From: Klebsiella pneumoniae
GTDB lineage: Bacteria; Verrucomicrobiota; Verrucomicrobiia; Limisphaerales; SXTU01
Direction of reading: 5' to 3'
NCBI GenBank assembly: GCA_943330855.2
Contig: CALQJI020000006.1
Location: forward strand, 42,635-106,634
Length of the DNA stretch: 64,000 nucleotides
In this document: positions 1-8,560 of the stretch, one piece after another
How the letters are laid out: each line of letters begins with the position of its first letter
Numbering within the stretch: position 1 is the stretch's first letter
The notes under the pieces: generated by a model
Databases searched by the model: none
The model's input: the letters and a program-made list of their open reading frames with translations, nothing else
What the model was told of the DNA's origin: nothing
Program-made: the position numbers and the translations under genes

Positions 1-918
1 GACGTCGATGGCGTTCATCTAGACGATTACTTCTATCCCTATCGCGAGAAGGACGCGGCGAAGCAGGTCATTGATTTCCCGGACGAGCCGAGTTGGCGCA
101 AATACCAAAAGGCCGGCGGCAAGCTCGCGCGTGCCGATTGGCGGCGTGACAACGTGAACCGCTTCGTGCAGCGCTTCCACCAAAGCGTGAAGGCGGAGAA
201 GCCGTGGGTGAAAGTCGGCATCAGCCCCTTTGGCATTTGGAAGCCCGGTCATCCGCCCGGCATTCGCGGCATGGACGCGACGCAGGAAATTTACGCCGAT
301 GCGCTGCGATGGTTCCAGGCGGGCTGGCTGGATTACCTCGCGCCCCAGCTCTACTGGAGCATTGACGCGCCGGAGCAAAGTTTCCCCGTGTTGCTGAAAT
401 GGTGGGCCAGCCAAAATTCTGCGGGGCGACACCTTTGGCCCGGGATTGCTGCCTCGCGGATTGGCCCCGGCCGCACGGCCGAGGAAATCCTCAAACAACT
501 CCAACTCATCCGCGCACAGCCCGGTGCCACCGGCAGCCTTCAGTGGAGTATCAAACCCTTGATGCAAAACCGCGACGGCTTGGCGGACAAGCTCGTGAAG
601 CACGTCAACCAAGCTCCGGCGCTCGTCCCCGCGTCCCCGTGGCTGGACAAAGCCGTGCCGGAGCGGCCGCAAGTCGCCTTCGGCCAAGACGCCGCGCAGA
701 CCGTCTCCGTTTTTCAATGGGCCACTCCCAGCGGCTCAACCCCCGGCTGGTGGCTGGTGCAAATGCGCATCAGCGGCGTGTGGCGAACGGAATTGCTCCC
801 GGGTGCCCAACGCAACCGAGTGTTCCGCGTCCCCACGAAGGAGTTGCCGGAAGTCATCGCCGTCAGCGGGGTGAGCCGCTTCGGGCAAGTCGGCCCCAAC
901 TTCGTCGCGCAACGGTGA
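1..918 (+). CDS. GHL10-type glycoside hydrolase-like protein, C-terminal part
   Basis: The reading frame is open from base 1, so the 5' end lies outside the window; about 305 residues remain. The visible start, DVDGVHLDDYFYPYR, is a beta-strand with paired acids typical of the glycosyl-hydrolase-like 10 (GHL10, DUF187) TIM barrel, followed by VGISPFGIW and LDYLAPQLYWS, two further conserved barrel strands. The family is secreted and thought to cleave peptidoglycan-linked or other glycans; substrate cannot be told from sequence. The last 90 residues resemble a beta-sandwich accessory domain. An internal ATG at 154 is not the true start because the conserved catalytic-side strands precede it. 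Confidence in the family is good, in the exact reaction low. Confidence 0.8.
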   Translation, partial: DVDGVHLDDYFYPYREKDAAKQVIDFPDEPSWRKYQKAGGKLARADWRRDNVNRFVQRFHQSVKAEKPWVKVGISPFGIWKPGHPPGIRGMDATQEIYADALRWFQAGWLDYLAPQLYWSIDAPEQSFPVLLKWWASQNSAGRHLWPGIAASRIGPGRTAEEILKQLQLIRAQPGATGSLQWSIKPLMQNRDGLADKLVKHVNQAPALVPASPWLDKAVPERPQVAFGQDAAQTVSVFQWATPSGSTPGWWLVQMRISGVWRTELLPGAQRNRVFRVPTKELPEVIAVSGVSRFGQVGPNFVAQR

Positions 919-1043
919 AGCAAAGACGGGGCGCCGGAAGCGTGGGCTATTCACCCATGCCAGTTTCGTCGGAGGGGATTGCAACAGCTCGGCGGCAAGC
1001 GGGAGTTGCCCACCTCCTTTTCCCTCAGGCATAGTCCGCCCAC

Positions 1044-1838
1044 ATGCAGCCATATCTCGATCTGCTCCAGCACGTCCTCGACAAAGGCAAGTTCAAGTCC
1101 GACCGCACCGGCACCGGCACTTACTCCGTCTTCGGCGCGCAAACGCGCTTCGACCTGCGCACCAGCTTTCCTGTCCTCACCACGAAGAAGGTCCACCTCA
1201 AGTCCATCCTCTACGAGTTGCTCTGGTTCCTGCGCGGCGAGACGAACGTGAAGTGGCTGCAAGAGCGCGGCGTGACTATCTGGAACGAATGGGCCGACGC
1301 CGACGGCAACCTCGGCCGCGTCTATGGCGCGCAATGGTGCGACTGGCGCACCACCGACGGCCGCAGCGTGAACCAGATTGACCAGGTCATCGCGCAGATT
1401 CAGAAGAACCCCGACTCGCGCCGGCACATCGTCAGCGCGTGGAACGTCGGAGAGATTGACCAGATGAAACTCCCGCCCTGCCACGCGCTCTTTCAGTTCT
1501 ACGTGGCCGACGGCGAACTCTCCTGCCAGCTCTACCAGCGCAGCGCGGACCTCTTCCTGGGCGTGCCGTTCAACATCGCCAGCTACGCGCTGCTCACGCT
1601 GATGGTCGCGCAAGTCACCGGCCTGAAACCCGGCGAGTTCGTCCACACCTTCGGCGACCTGCACCTTTACGCGAACCATCTCGAACAGGCGAAGCTCCAG
1701 CTCACCCGCGCCCCGCGCCCGCTGCCGGTGATGAAGCTCAATCCGGCCGTGAACAACATCCACGACTTCCAGTTCGAGGATTTTACTCTCGAAGGCTACG
1801 ACCCGCACCCGGGCATCAAGGCGCCGATTGCGGTTTAG
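1044..1838 (+). CDS. thyA: Thymidylate synthase
   Basis: Converts dUMP to dTMP with methylenetetrahydrofolate in the cytoplasm. The protein is 264 residues, the same length as the E. coli enzyme, and aligns without gaps from memory. The catalytic Cys is C146 in [35 protein letters not shown] supplies the phosphate-binding Arg and the dUMP-binding Asn, and the C-terminus GIKAPIAV matches the conserved closing tail. RTGTGT near residue 21 is the mobile phosphate loop. It stands alone between the hydrolase-like gene and a toxin-antitoxin pair, with no dihydrofolate reductase gene next to it. Identification is very secure. Confidence 0.98.
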   Translation: MQPYLDLLQHVLDKGKFKSDRTGTGTYSVFGAQTRFDLRTSFPVLTTKKVHLKSILYELLWFLRGETNVKWLQERGVTIWNEWADADGNLGRVYGAQWCDWRTTDGRSVNQIDQVIAQIQKNPDSRRHIVSAWNVGEIDQMKLPPCHALFQFYVADGELSCQLYQRSADLFLGVPFNIASYALLTLMVAQVTGLKPGEFVHTFGDLHLYANHLEQAKLQLTRAPRPLPVMKLNPAVNNIHDFQFEDFTLEGYDPHPGIKAPIAV

Positions 1839-1876
1839 CCTTTGCAAACCAGCACACACGGACTCAATTTCAGGCC

Positions 1877-2101
1877 ATGAGCACCGCAGAACTCATCTTC
1901 GAACGAGCGCGCGCATTGCCCAGCGACAAGCAAGCTGAGGCGCTGCGCTTCGTGGACTTTCTACTCGCCCACCGCTCGCCCGAGGCCGAGGCGGTTGAGT
2001 GGCGGAAACTCCTGCGGCAGACTCAAGACCTACCCTCTGTCCGCGCCCTGACCGATGACGACATCGCGGCTGAAGTCGCCGCCGTCCGCGCCCGCCGATG
2101 A
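1877..2101 (+). CDS. DUF2281-like antitoxin
   Basis: A 74-residue protein whose N-terminal half (ALPSDKQAEALRFVDFLL) matches the short helical DUF2281 pattern found in antitoxins paired with PIN-domain toxins. The stop overlaps the ATG of the next gene by 4 bp (ATGA), the usual coupling of antitoxin and toxin. It probably binds and neutralises the downstream PIN ribonuclease and may autoregulate the operon; no operator was identified. DNA-binding residues cannot be assigned by eye. The call rests on size, motif and neighbour together. Confidence 0.72.
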   Translation: MSTAELIFERARALPSDKQAEALRFVDFLLAHRSPEAEAVEWRKLLRQTQDLPSVRALTDDDIAAEVAAVRARR

Positions 2102-2502
2102 GAGTGGTCGTGGACACGAACGTGGTGGTGTCCGCCATCCTCCGCGACCGCAATCCCGAGCGGGCCATCATGCATCTGGTTGAAAGCATTGATTGGGAAT
2201 GGGTGGCCTCCGCAGACATCCTCGCTGAATACCGGGCTGTGCTGCGCCGCCCCAAGTTTGCTTTGCCTGCCGCCGTGCTAGAGCAGTGGGACAAACGCTT
2301 CAGCGTGGCCATCGCGCTCTGGCCGGTGCCACTGCCCCCGGAATTCCAACGTGACCCTGAGGATGCCAAGTTCATCGCCTGCGTCCTGGCCTCGGAGGCG
2401 GACTATCTGCTCACCGGAGACCGCGACTTCGAAGCGGCCACTGACTTTCCTGGAGTCCGAACCATCGGCGTCAGCCAGTTTGTTTCCCAGTTCTGCCGAT
2501 GA
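2098..2502 (+). CDS. PIN-domain toxin (COG1569/TIGR00305 type)
   Basis: A 134-residue PIN-domain protein of the VapC-like group annotated as toxin component, PIN family. Acidic metal-binding positions are visible: D6 in VVVDTNVVVSA, E44 in ILAEYRAVL, D89 in DPEDAKFIA, and D108/D110 in LLTGDRDF. Such proteins are magnesium-dependent ribonucleases that block translation. It overlaps the antitoxin by 4 bp upstream and the aminotransferase gene by 4 bp downstream, so all three are likely one transcript. All catalytic acids are present, so the module looks intact. Confidence 0.85.
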   Translation: MRVVVDTNVVVSAILRDRNPERAIMHLVESIDWEWVASADILAEYRAVLRRPKFALPAAVLEQWDKRFSVAIALWPVPLPPEFQRDPEDAKFIACVLASEADYLLTGDRDFEAATDFPGVRTIGVSQFVSQFCR

Positions 2503-3683
2503 CGAAGTCCCTTGCCAAGGTCTGGCCCCTCGACCCCGCTGTCACCTTCCTGAACCACGGCTCGTTCGGCAGTTGTCCGCTGCCGGTGTTGGAGTTTCAG
2601 CGCGAGCTGCGCGACCGGATGGAGCGGCAGCCGGTGACGTTCTTTGTGCGGGACTTGGAAGGCTTGCTGGATGAGGCGCGGGGGAGGCTGGCGGCGTTCG
2701 TGGGCAGCGCGGCGGAGGATTTGGTCTTCGTGCCGAATGCGACCTCGGGGGTGAACGCGGTGCTGCGTTCGCTGGAATTTCAGCCGGGGGATGAACTGCT
2801 GGTCACCGACCACGAATACAACGCCTGCCGCAACGCGCTGGACTATGTGGCCCAGCGTAGCGGTGTGCGCGTGGTGGTGGTGAAGATTCCGTTCCCGCTC
2901 ACGAGCGCGGCGGAAATCACGACCCGCGTGCTAAGCGCGGCGACCTCCCGCACGCGGCTGGCCTTGCTGGACCACGTGACCAGTCAGACGGGGATGGTGC
3001 TGCCCATCGAAGTCTTAGTGCGCGAGCTGAACGCGCGCGGCGTGGACACGCTGGTGGACGGCGCGCACGCGCCGGGGATGGTGCCGCTGAACCTCCAGCA
3101 GCTCGGCGCGGCTTACTACACGGGCAACTGCCACAAGTGGATTTGCGCGCCGAAAGGTGCGGCCTTGCTCCATGTGCGCCGCGACCGGCAGGAGCGCATC
3201 CGCCCGCTGGTCATCAGCCACGGTGGGAACTCCCAGCGCACGGACCGCTCGCGCTTCCTCATCGAGTTCGGCTGGATGGGCACGAGCGATCCGAGCGCGG
3301 CGCTGTCGGTGCCCAAGGCGATTGAGTTCATCGGCTCGCTGCGACCCGGCGGCTGGCCGGAGGTGATGCGGAGCAACCGCGACCTTGCGCTCGCCGCTCG
3401 CCGCGTGCTGTGCGATGCGCTGGGAACTCCCCTGCCCTGTCCTGACGAACTCATCGGCTCACTGGCATCCGTGCCCATTCCCGACGCCACGGACGCCACG
3501 CCTTCCAAGAACCCGCTCTACCTCGACGCGTTGCAGGACCGGTTGCTGGCGGAGTTCGGCATCGAAGTGCCCATCGTCCCGTGGCCCGCGCCACCGAAGC
3601 GGTTGCTGCGCATCTCCGCGCAGCTCTACAACTCATTGCCGCAATACGAGCGGCTGGCGGGGGCGTTGAAGCGACTGCTTTGA
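2499..3683 (+). CDS. Class V aminotransferase (isopenicillin N epimerase-like)
   Basis: A 394-residue PLP enzyme of the class V fold. The Schiff-base lysine is K213 in GNCHKWICAPKGAA; D187 and H190 in TLVDGAHAPG are the PLP-ring contacts; TFLNHGSFG at residues 16-24 is the conserved N-terminal substrate loop. Family members include isopenicillin N epimerases and cysteine desulfurase-like enzymes; nothing here fixes a substrate. The start overlaps the PIN toxin stop (ATGA), an odd partner for a metabolic enzyme. The 3' end overlaps the convergent gene by 51 bp. Confidence 0.85.
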   Translation: MTKSLAKVWPLDPAVTFLNHGSFGSCPLPVLEFQRELRDRMERQPVTFFVRDLEGLLDEARGRLAAFVGSAAEDLVFVPNATSGVNAVLRSLEFQPGDELLVTDHEYNACRNALDYVAQRSGVRVVVVKIPFPLTSAAEITTRVLSAATSRTRLALLDHVTSQTGMVLPIEVLVRELNARGVDTLVDGAHAPGMVPLNLQQLGAAYYTGNCHKWICAPKGAALLHVRRDRQERIRPLVISHGGNSQRTDRSRFLIEFGWMGTSDPSAALSVPKAIEFIGSLRPGGWPEVMRSNRDLALAARRVLCDALGTPLPCPDELIGSLASVPIPDATDATPSKNPLYLDALQDRLLAEFGIEVPIVPWPAPPKRLLRISAQLYNSLPQYERLAGALKRLL

Positions 3684-4406
3684 GGACGCCGCGTCTGCCG
3701 CGGGGCCGCAGCACGCAGTGCCGGCAGCGATGACCGTGGGCTTGCCCGCATCCGCCGCCTTACGCGGCAGGTTGGGCACGAGGCTCGGGTCATACTTCGC
3801 CCCGGCGGACACTTGGACCACCGTCAGGCGGACCTTGGTCGGGAAGAACTTCTCCGAATCGGCGCGCTTGTGAGCGTGGCCACCACCGCCGCTGCCGTCC
3901 TTGATGACCAAGTCCATTTGCTTGATGCCTTCGGACCAGATGATGCCGTCGTTCTGCCAGAAGGCTTTCATGGAGACGTCTTTCTCATACACGCCCTTCT
4001 CGCGGTAGAGATCCGTGCCGGTGCAGCCGTAGCCGTTGCCTTGCCCCTTGTTCGGGATGTAGCAAATGCTCCAGGTCGTCGGCTCGCCACCGGCGGGTTT
4101 CTCAAGAACTTCCATGCGGATGTGGACGGTGCCGGTGCGGTAGTCCACCGGGGCGGTCCAGTCGCGCGGTCGCTCGGGGTTGATAGCCGCGCCCTTGACG
4201 TAGTAGTGCGATTTGCTCGGCTTGGAATTGTCCGCGTCGTCCTTCGTGAAGGTGAAGGTAGCATCGAACAGCACGAACTGCGCGGCGGACAGCGTCGTGC
4301 CAGTCACCAGCAACGCGACCAGCCAAACGAAAAGCCAGGCGGTTCGGAGGAAGGGGGCAAAAATCGCGATGCACGGCGTGGGGAGGCAAGTGTCGTCAGC
4401 TTTCAT
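3633..4406 (-). CDS. Secreted hypothetical protein
   Basis: 257 residues from the ATG at 4406; an upstream in-frame ATG at 4445 would add 13 residues. A hydrophobic stretch at about residues 19-42 (TAWLFVWLVALLVTG) followed by SAAQF suggests a signal peptide. The mature part is beta-rich with several Cys and Gly-rich sections (SGGGGHAHKR), and no catalytic motif I recognise. The last 17 codons lie in the 3' end of the convergent aminotransferase gene, and the C-terminal tail (CCGPAADAASSKQ) looks like low-complexity read-through of that overlap. Function unknown; likely periplasmic or exported. Confidence 0.6.
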   Translation of the reverse strand: MKADDTCLPTPCIAIFAPFLRTAWLFVWLVALLVTGTTLSAAQFVLFDATFTFTKDDADNSKPSKSHYYVKGAAINPERPRDWTAPVDYRTGTVHIRMEVLEKPAGGEPTTWSICYIPNKGQGNGYGCTGTDLYREKGVYEKDVSMKAFWQNDGIIWSEGIKQMDLVIKDGSGGGGHAHKRADSEKFFPTKVRLTVVQVSAGAKYDPSLVPNLPRKAADAGKPTVIAAGTACCGPAADAASSKQSLQRPRQPLVLRQ

Positions 4407-4462
4407 GGCGAGACGGTGAGCCGGGGCGAATTTACCGTCGAGCAAGTTTCACGAAGGCTCGG

Positions 4463-5155
4463 TCACTTGGTGGCCACCACGCGGACCTCGGCGGCAGGAA
4501 TGAGCAGATGAGCGAGCGAGCGCGAGCAGCGGAAGCCGACTTCTCCGAGCCTCAGCTTCATCGCCCACACGGCGGCCGCGCGGTCGTAGCCGAACTGGCC
4601 GAGGGCGGCGGACTCCAGCTTGAAGCCGCATTCGGTCACGAGATTGCCCAGTGTCTGCACGTTCCACGAGAAGAGGTGATGGTTCGGCTCGGCGGGGTCG
4701 TGGTGGCGGTAGCGGGCTTCTTTCTCGAAGGGCACGTGGAGCAGGAGCTTGCCACCAGGCTTGAGGACGCGGCGGATTTCAGCGAGTGAGGCGGCGGGGT
4801 TCAGCGCGTGCTCCAGCATGTGGTGGCAAATCACCACATCGGCGGTGGCATCGGTGAGGGCGGCGGAAGCGGAGAAGAACTCGATGCCCAACTCGCACAC
4901 GGCTACCTCCACGAAGTCCGACACGTCGAAGCCGAGACGGCGGGCGCACTTGAGTTCCGCCAAGTTCCAGCCCGCGCCGACGCCGAACTCGACGACGGTG
5001 TCGGTGGCGCGGACGTGTGGGGCGAACTTCTCTGCGCGCAGGCGGGCGACCCACGGGAAGGCGGCGGGCGGGAGGCCGCGTTTGCCTTCGTGGTAGGCGC
5101 GTCCGGCGTCGCCTTGGTAGTGGCGAGCGGCGGAGTTTTCCTGCGGGTCTGGCAT
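4463..5155 (-). CDS. Class I SAM-dependent methyltransferase
   Basis: 230 residues from the ATG at 5155; an upstream ATG at 5185 would add 10. Motif I is VVEFGVGAGWN (about residues 54-64), followed by DVVICHHMLEHALNP and EIRRVLKPGGKLLLHVPFE, the usual post-I and motif II/III segments of the Methyltransf_11 group. The HHMLEH and NHHLFSWN signatures are typical of methyltransferases acting on sugars, lipids or small molecules in polysaccharide clusters. It is divergent from a second methyltransferase followed by two glycosyltransferases, so a role in modifying a cell-surface glycan is plausible but not shown. Confidence 0.8.
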   Translation of the reverse strand: MPDPQENSAARHYQGDAGRAYHEGKRGLPPAAFPWVARLRAEKFAPHVRATDTVVEFGVGAGWNLAELKCARRLGFDVSDFVEVAVCELGIEFFSASAALTDATADVVICHHMLEHALNPAASLAEIRRVLKPGGKLLLHVPFEKEARYRHHDPAEPNHHLFSWNVQTLGNLVTECGFKLESAALGQFGYDRAAAVWAMKLRLGEVGFRCSRSLAHLLIPAAEVRVVATK

Positions 5156-5357
5156 GGCCAAATCGTAGCGGAAGGCATCCAACATTGTCGAACGTGCAAG
5201 CGACCGTTTTGGCCGGCCATTCAGCACCTCGAAGCTCGGTTTTGAGTTGGGTAGGGGGCAGCATTTCACCGCGCTCCGTGGTCAATTTGAGAAGGTTCGA
5301 CGACGCATCAGTTTTACGCGGGCTTGAATTCGCGCTGCGAAAACGAATTATCTGCTT

Positions 5358-6035
5358 ATGTCGAACACGCAGAAAGAAGAGGTGGCCGCGTTTTACGAAG
5401 CACACCACAGCCACGGTAAATACGATTATCTCTACGGCGGCGAGGACCGGAAGGCGATGTTCGTCCAGCTCGTCGGCACAGGGAAGAGCGTCCTCGAAGT
5501 AGGCTGCCGCGCGGGAAATCTCACGCAGCACTTTGCGAAGGGGAACACGGTGGTGGGCGTGGATATTGATCGCGCCGCGTTAAAACTCTTTCAGGAACGT
5601 CTCGGCTGCCAGGGCCATTGGGTGGACGTGGATGTCGAGCCACTGCCCTTCCCCGACAAGTCCTTCGACACGGTCGTCTTCTCCGAGGTGATGGAGCACG
5701 TGCGGTTCCCACAAAGGGCATTAGGCGAAATCCGCCGCGTGCTCAAGCCCGAGGGTCGCCTCATCGGATCGGTGCCCAACTCCTTCCGCTTCCGCAATCG
5801 CCTGCGCTTCCTCGTGGGGCGGCAATACGAGAGCGACCCGTCGCATTTGCGGCAGTATTCGCACTCAATTTTGCAGCGCGAACTGGAGCCGCACTTCCAT
5901 GCAATCGAGATTCATCCCGTGTCCGGGCATTTGCTCGGTGGCGGCAGCACGGGCATTCCCGTATTTCCGTGGCTGCCCTTCCGCGTGCGGGCGCTGTTCG
6001 CGCTGGACCTCGTCTTCGTAGGCACGCCGAAATGA
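5358..6035 (+). CDS. Class I SAM-dependent methyltransferase
   Basis: 225 residues. SAM-binding motif I is SVLEVGCRAGNL, the acidic end of strand 2 is VVGVDID, and the LPFPDKSFDTVVFSEVMEHV plus RRVLKPEGRLIGSVPN segments complete the Methyltransf_11 fold. Its stop overlaps the ATG of the GT4 gene (ATGA at 6032), so the two are translated together. Together with the neighbouring GT4 and GT2 genes this forms a small surface-polysaccharide or LPS-core modification operon. The acceptor substrate cannot be read from the sequence. Confidence 0.82.
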   Translation: MSNTQKEEVAAFYEAHHSHGKYDYLYGGEDRKAMFVQLVGTGKSVLEVGCRAGNLTQHFAKGNTVVGVDIDRAALKLFQERLGCQGHWVDVDVEPLPFPDKSFDTVVFSEVMEHVRFPQRALGEIRRVLKPEGRLIGSVPNSFRFRNRLRFLVGRQYESDPSHLRQYSHSILQRELEPHFHAIEIHPVSGHLLGGGSTGIPVFPWLPFRVRALFALDLVFVGTPK

Positions 6036-7117
6036 AGCTCGCCCTCATCCGCCGCCAATTCTCCGCCACGGGCGGCGCGGAGCTGTATCTCCAGCGCCTC
6101 CTGCAAGCGCTCGTGCGCGGCGGGCATGAGCCGCACCTCTTCGCGGAATCGTGGGACGGCCAGCCCGAGGGCGTCCACCTCCACGCGGTTCCCGTCAGTG
6201 GCAAACGCACGGTGCGCGCCACCCGCTTCGCCGACACCGTGGCCGCCGAGCTGTCGAAGCATTCCTTCGACGTGACCTTCAGTCTCGAGCGCACGCACCA
6301 GCAGGACGTGTATCGCGCGGGCGACGGCGTGCATCGCGTCTGGCTTCAGCGGAGGCAGCAGTTTGCGCAGTGGTGGCGGCGACCCTTCGCCTGCGCCGGT
6401 GCTTTCCACCGGAACATGATGAAGCTGGAGGCGCGCACCTTCGACCCCGCCAACACACGCTACATCATCGTCAACTCCAACATGGTGAAGCGCGAGATTC
6501 TGGAGAACTTCCCCTTCCCCGCGAACCGCCTCCACCTCGTCCGCAACGGCATTGACCTAGAGCGTTACCGGCGCGGCCAGCGCAACGCGACGCGTGAGCG
6601 CTTCGGCATCAAGCCCGATGACACGCTGCTGCTCTTTGTCGGCTCCGGCTGGGAACGCAAGGGGCTGCGATTCGTCCTGCGCGCCTTCCACCGGCTCAAA
6701 GCCCCGCGCGTGAAGCTCCTCGTCGTCGGCAAAGGCAAACCGCCCTTCGCCGTGCCGGACGGAGCCATCTTCGCGGGGCCGATGGCCGATGTGGAGAACG
6801 CCTATGCCGCAGCCGATCTCCTTCTCTTCCTGCCCATCTACGAGCCGTCCTCCAACGTCGTCGCCGAGGCGCTCGTCTCCGACCTCCCTGTCATCACCAG
6901 CTCGCTCAACGGCGCGAGCGAAATCATCACTCCCCGCAAAAACGGAACCGTCATCGCCGACCCACGTGACACCGAGGCCGTCGCCGATGCTATCCGCTTT
7001 TGGATTCTCCAGCGCGGCCGCGCCGAGATGCCACCCAAAGACGAGCTGAGTCTGGAGCGCAACGTGGAGGAGACCCTCGCCGTGCTGGAGCTGGCGGCAC
7101 GGGAGAAACAGCGCTGA
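6032..7117 (+). CDS. GT4 glycosyltransferase, WaaG/RfaG-like
   Basis: 361 residues, GT-B fold. The N-terminus MKLALIRRQFSATGGAE closely matches the start of LPS core heptose I glucosyltransferase WaaG. The C-terminal domain has VGSGWERKGL and LLFLPIYEPSSNVVAEALVSD, the EX7E-type nucleotide-sugar region with E in YEPSSNVVAEA. The start codon is the ATG overlapping the methyltransferase stop; the open frame upstream of it is antisense-like carry-over. Likely adds a hexose to the inner core of LPS at the cytoplasmic face of the inner membrane; donor and acceptor are inferred by family only. Confidence 0.85.
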   Translation: MKLALIRRQFSATGGAELYLQRLLQALVRGGHEPHLFAESWDGQPEGVHLHAVPVSGKRTVRATRFADTVAAELSKHSFDVTFSLERTHQQDVYRAGDGVHRVWLQRRQQFAQWWRRPFACAGAFHRNMMKLEARTFDPANTRYIIVNSNMVKREILENFPFPANRLHLVRNGIDLERYRRGQRNATRERFGIKPDDTLLLFVGSGWERKGLRFVLRAFHRLKAPRVKLLVVGKGKPPFAVPDGAIFAGPMADVENAYAAADLLLFLPIYEPSSNVVAEALVSDLPVITSSLNGASEIITPRKNGTVIADPRDTEAVADAIRFWILQRGRAEMPPKDELSLERNVEETLAVLELAAREKQR

Positions 7118-7127
7118 CCTTCGCGCG

Positions 7128-7904
7128 ATGAAGATTTCTTTCTGTCTCATCACGCTGAACGAGGAAGCCAACCTCCCACGCTGCCTCCGCAGTTGTGCGG
7201 ACCTCGCTGACGAAATCATCGTCCTCGACTCCGGCAGCACCGATGGCACCGAGCGCATCGCGAAGGAATTCGGCGCGCGCTTCGAACGGCAGGACTGGCT
7301 CGGCTACGTTGGGCAGAAGAACAAGGTGCTCTCCCTCGCCTCCCACGAGTGGGTCTTCAGTATTGATGCCGACGAAGAGCTGTCTCCCGAACTCCGCGAG
7401 GACCTCCGTCGCCTGAAACTTACCGAGCCGGCCAGCGAACTCAGCGGCTGGTCGCTGCCCCGCTGCGTCCTTTATGACGGCCGCTGGATTCGCCACGGCG
7501 ACTGGTATCCCGACCGCCTCGTGCGCCTCTTCCGCCGCGACCGAGCGCACTTCGCCGGCGGCAAGGTCCACGAGCGGCTCGAACTCACCGGCCCCATCGC
7601 GCGCCTCACCAGCGACCTTTACCACCATAGCTTCCGCGACGCCGCCGACCACTGGGCGCGCTGTCAAAAATACGCCCGCCTCTGGGCCGAGACGCAACAC
7701 GAGCTGGGCAGGACCGCCAGCCCGCTCGCGCCCCTCTTGCGCTCCGCCTTCCGTTGGTTCCGCGGCTACGTGCTCAAGCGCGGCTTCCTGGACGGCTCGC
7801 ACGGCTGGCGCATCGCCGGCTTCTGCGCCCGCGAAGTCGCGTTGAAATACCGTCTACTCCGCGAGCTACACGCCGCGGCGCCCAAGCCCACCGCCAAACA
7901 CTAA
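7128..7904 (+). CDS. GT2 glycosyltransferase, WaaE/KdtX-like
   Basis: 258 residues. CLITLNEEANLPRCL at the N-terminus and FSIDADEEL at residues 78-85 (DxD metal site D80/D82) define a family 2 glycosyltransferase; LDSGSTDGTERIA is typical of the LPS-core beta-1,4-glucosyltransferase WaaE group. HHSFRDAADH is the conserved C-terminal motif of that group. Starts 10 bp after the GT4 stop. The pair WaaG-like plus WaaE-like supports an LPS inner-core role, though Gram-negative core structures of Verrucomicrobiota are little characterised. Confidence 0.85.
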   Translation: MKISFCLITLNEEANLPRCLRSCADLADEIIVLDSGSTDGTERIAKEFGARFERQDWLGYVGQKNKVLSLASHEWVFSIDADEELSPELREDLRRLKLTEPASELSGWSLPRCVLYDGRWIRHGDWYPDRLVRLFRRDRAHFAGGKVHERLELTGPIARLTSDLYHHSFRDAADHWARCQKYARLWAETQHELGRTASPLAPLLRSAFRWFRGYVLKRGFLDGSHGWRIAGFCAREVALKYRLLRELHAAAPKPTAKH

Positions 7905-7913
7905 TCCGCCCCC

Positions 7914-8447
7914 ATGCTCCCCTACCTCCTCGTCACGCTCGCGGTCGTCGTCATCATCCTCATCGTCGCGGCGATGCAACCTGCGGAATTCCAACTCAGC
8001 CGCTCCATCCACATCACAGCCGCCCCCGCCGCAGTCTTTGCGCAAGTGAATGACCTTCACCGCTGGGCCGCGTGGTCGCCGTGGGCGAAGCTCGATCCCA
8101 CGATGCAGACCACTCACACCGGGGCCGCCGCTGGCCCCGGAGCCATCTATCAGTGGACGGGGAATTCCAAGGTTGGCGCGGGCCGCATGACCGTTCTCGA
8201 TAGTCGGGCACCCGAGCTCGTCCGCATCAAACTCGAGTTCCTCAAACCCTTCGCCGCCACCAACACCACCGAGTTCACCTTCGCATCGGAAGGCAACCGC
8301 ACCGCCGTGATGTGGCGCATGAGCGGCACAAACAATTTCATGGCCAAAGCCTTCGGCCTCTTCGTGAGCATCGAGAAGCTGGTCGGCCGCGACTTCGAGA
8401 AAGGCTTGGCGCAACTGAAGTCCGTGGTGGAAACCTCGAAGTCGTGA
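7914..8447 (+). CDS. Membrane-anchored SRPBCC (polyketide cyclase-like) protein
   Basis: 177 residues with one N-terminal membrane helix (LPYLLVTLAVVVIILIVAAM) and then an SRPBCC/START-like domain: SIHITAAPAAVFAQVNDLHR is the family opening, and WAAWSPWAKLDP is a signature of the polyketide_cyc2-like group of stand-alone proteins. These bind hydrophobic ligands in a deep pocket; no catalysis is established. It begins 10 bp after the GT2 stop and probably belongs to the same transcript. Function within the operon is unknown. Confidence 0.8.
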   Translation: MLPYLLVTLAVVVIILIVAAMQPAEFQLSRSIHITAAPAAVFAQVNDLHRWAAWSPWAKLDPTMQTTHTGAAAGPGAIYQWTGNSKVGAGRMTVLDSRAPELVRIKLEFLKPFAATNTTEFTFASEGNRTAVMWRMSGTNNFMAKAFGLFVSIEKLVGRDFEKGLAQLKSVVETSKS

Positions 8448-8560
8448 ACCGACTTTGTTGCGCATTGGGGCGACTCCCCTCCCAGCCTAAATTCCCGTTG
8501 CAACGCCCCCTGCCCCGCTCATTCTGAATCGGTCCGCCGTCAAACGCCCCACGCCAGCAA

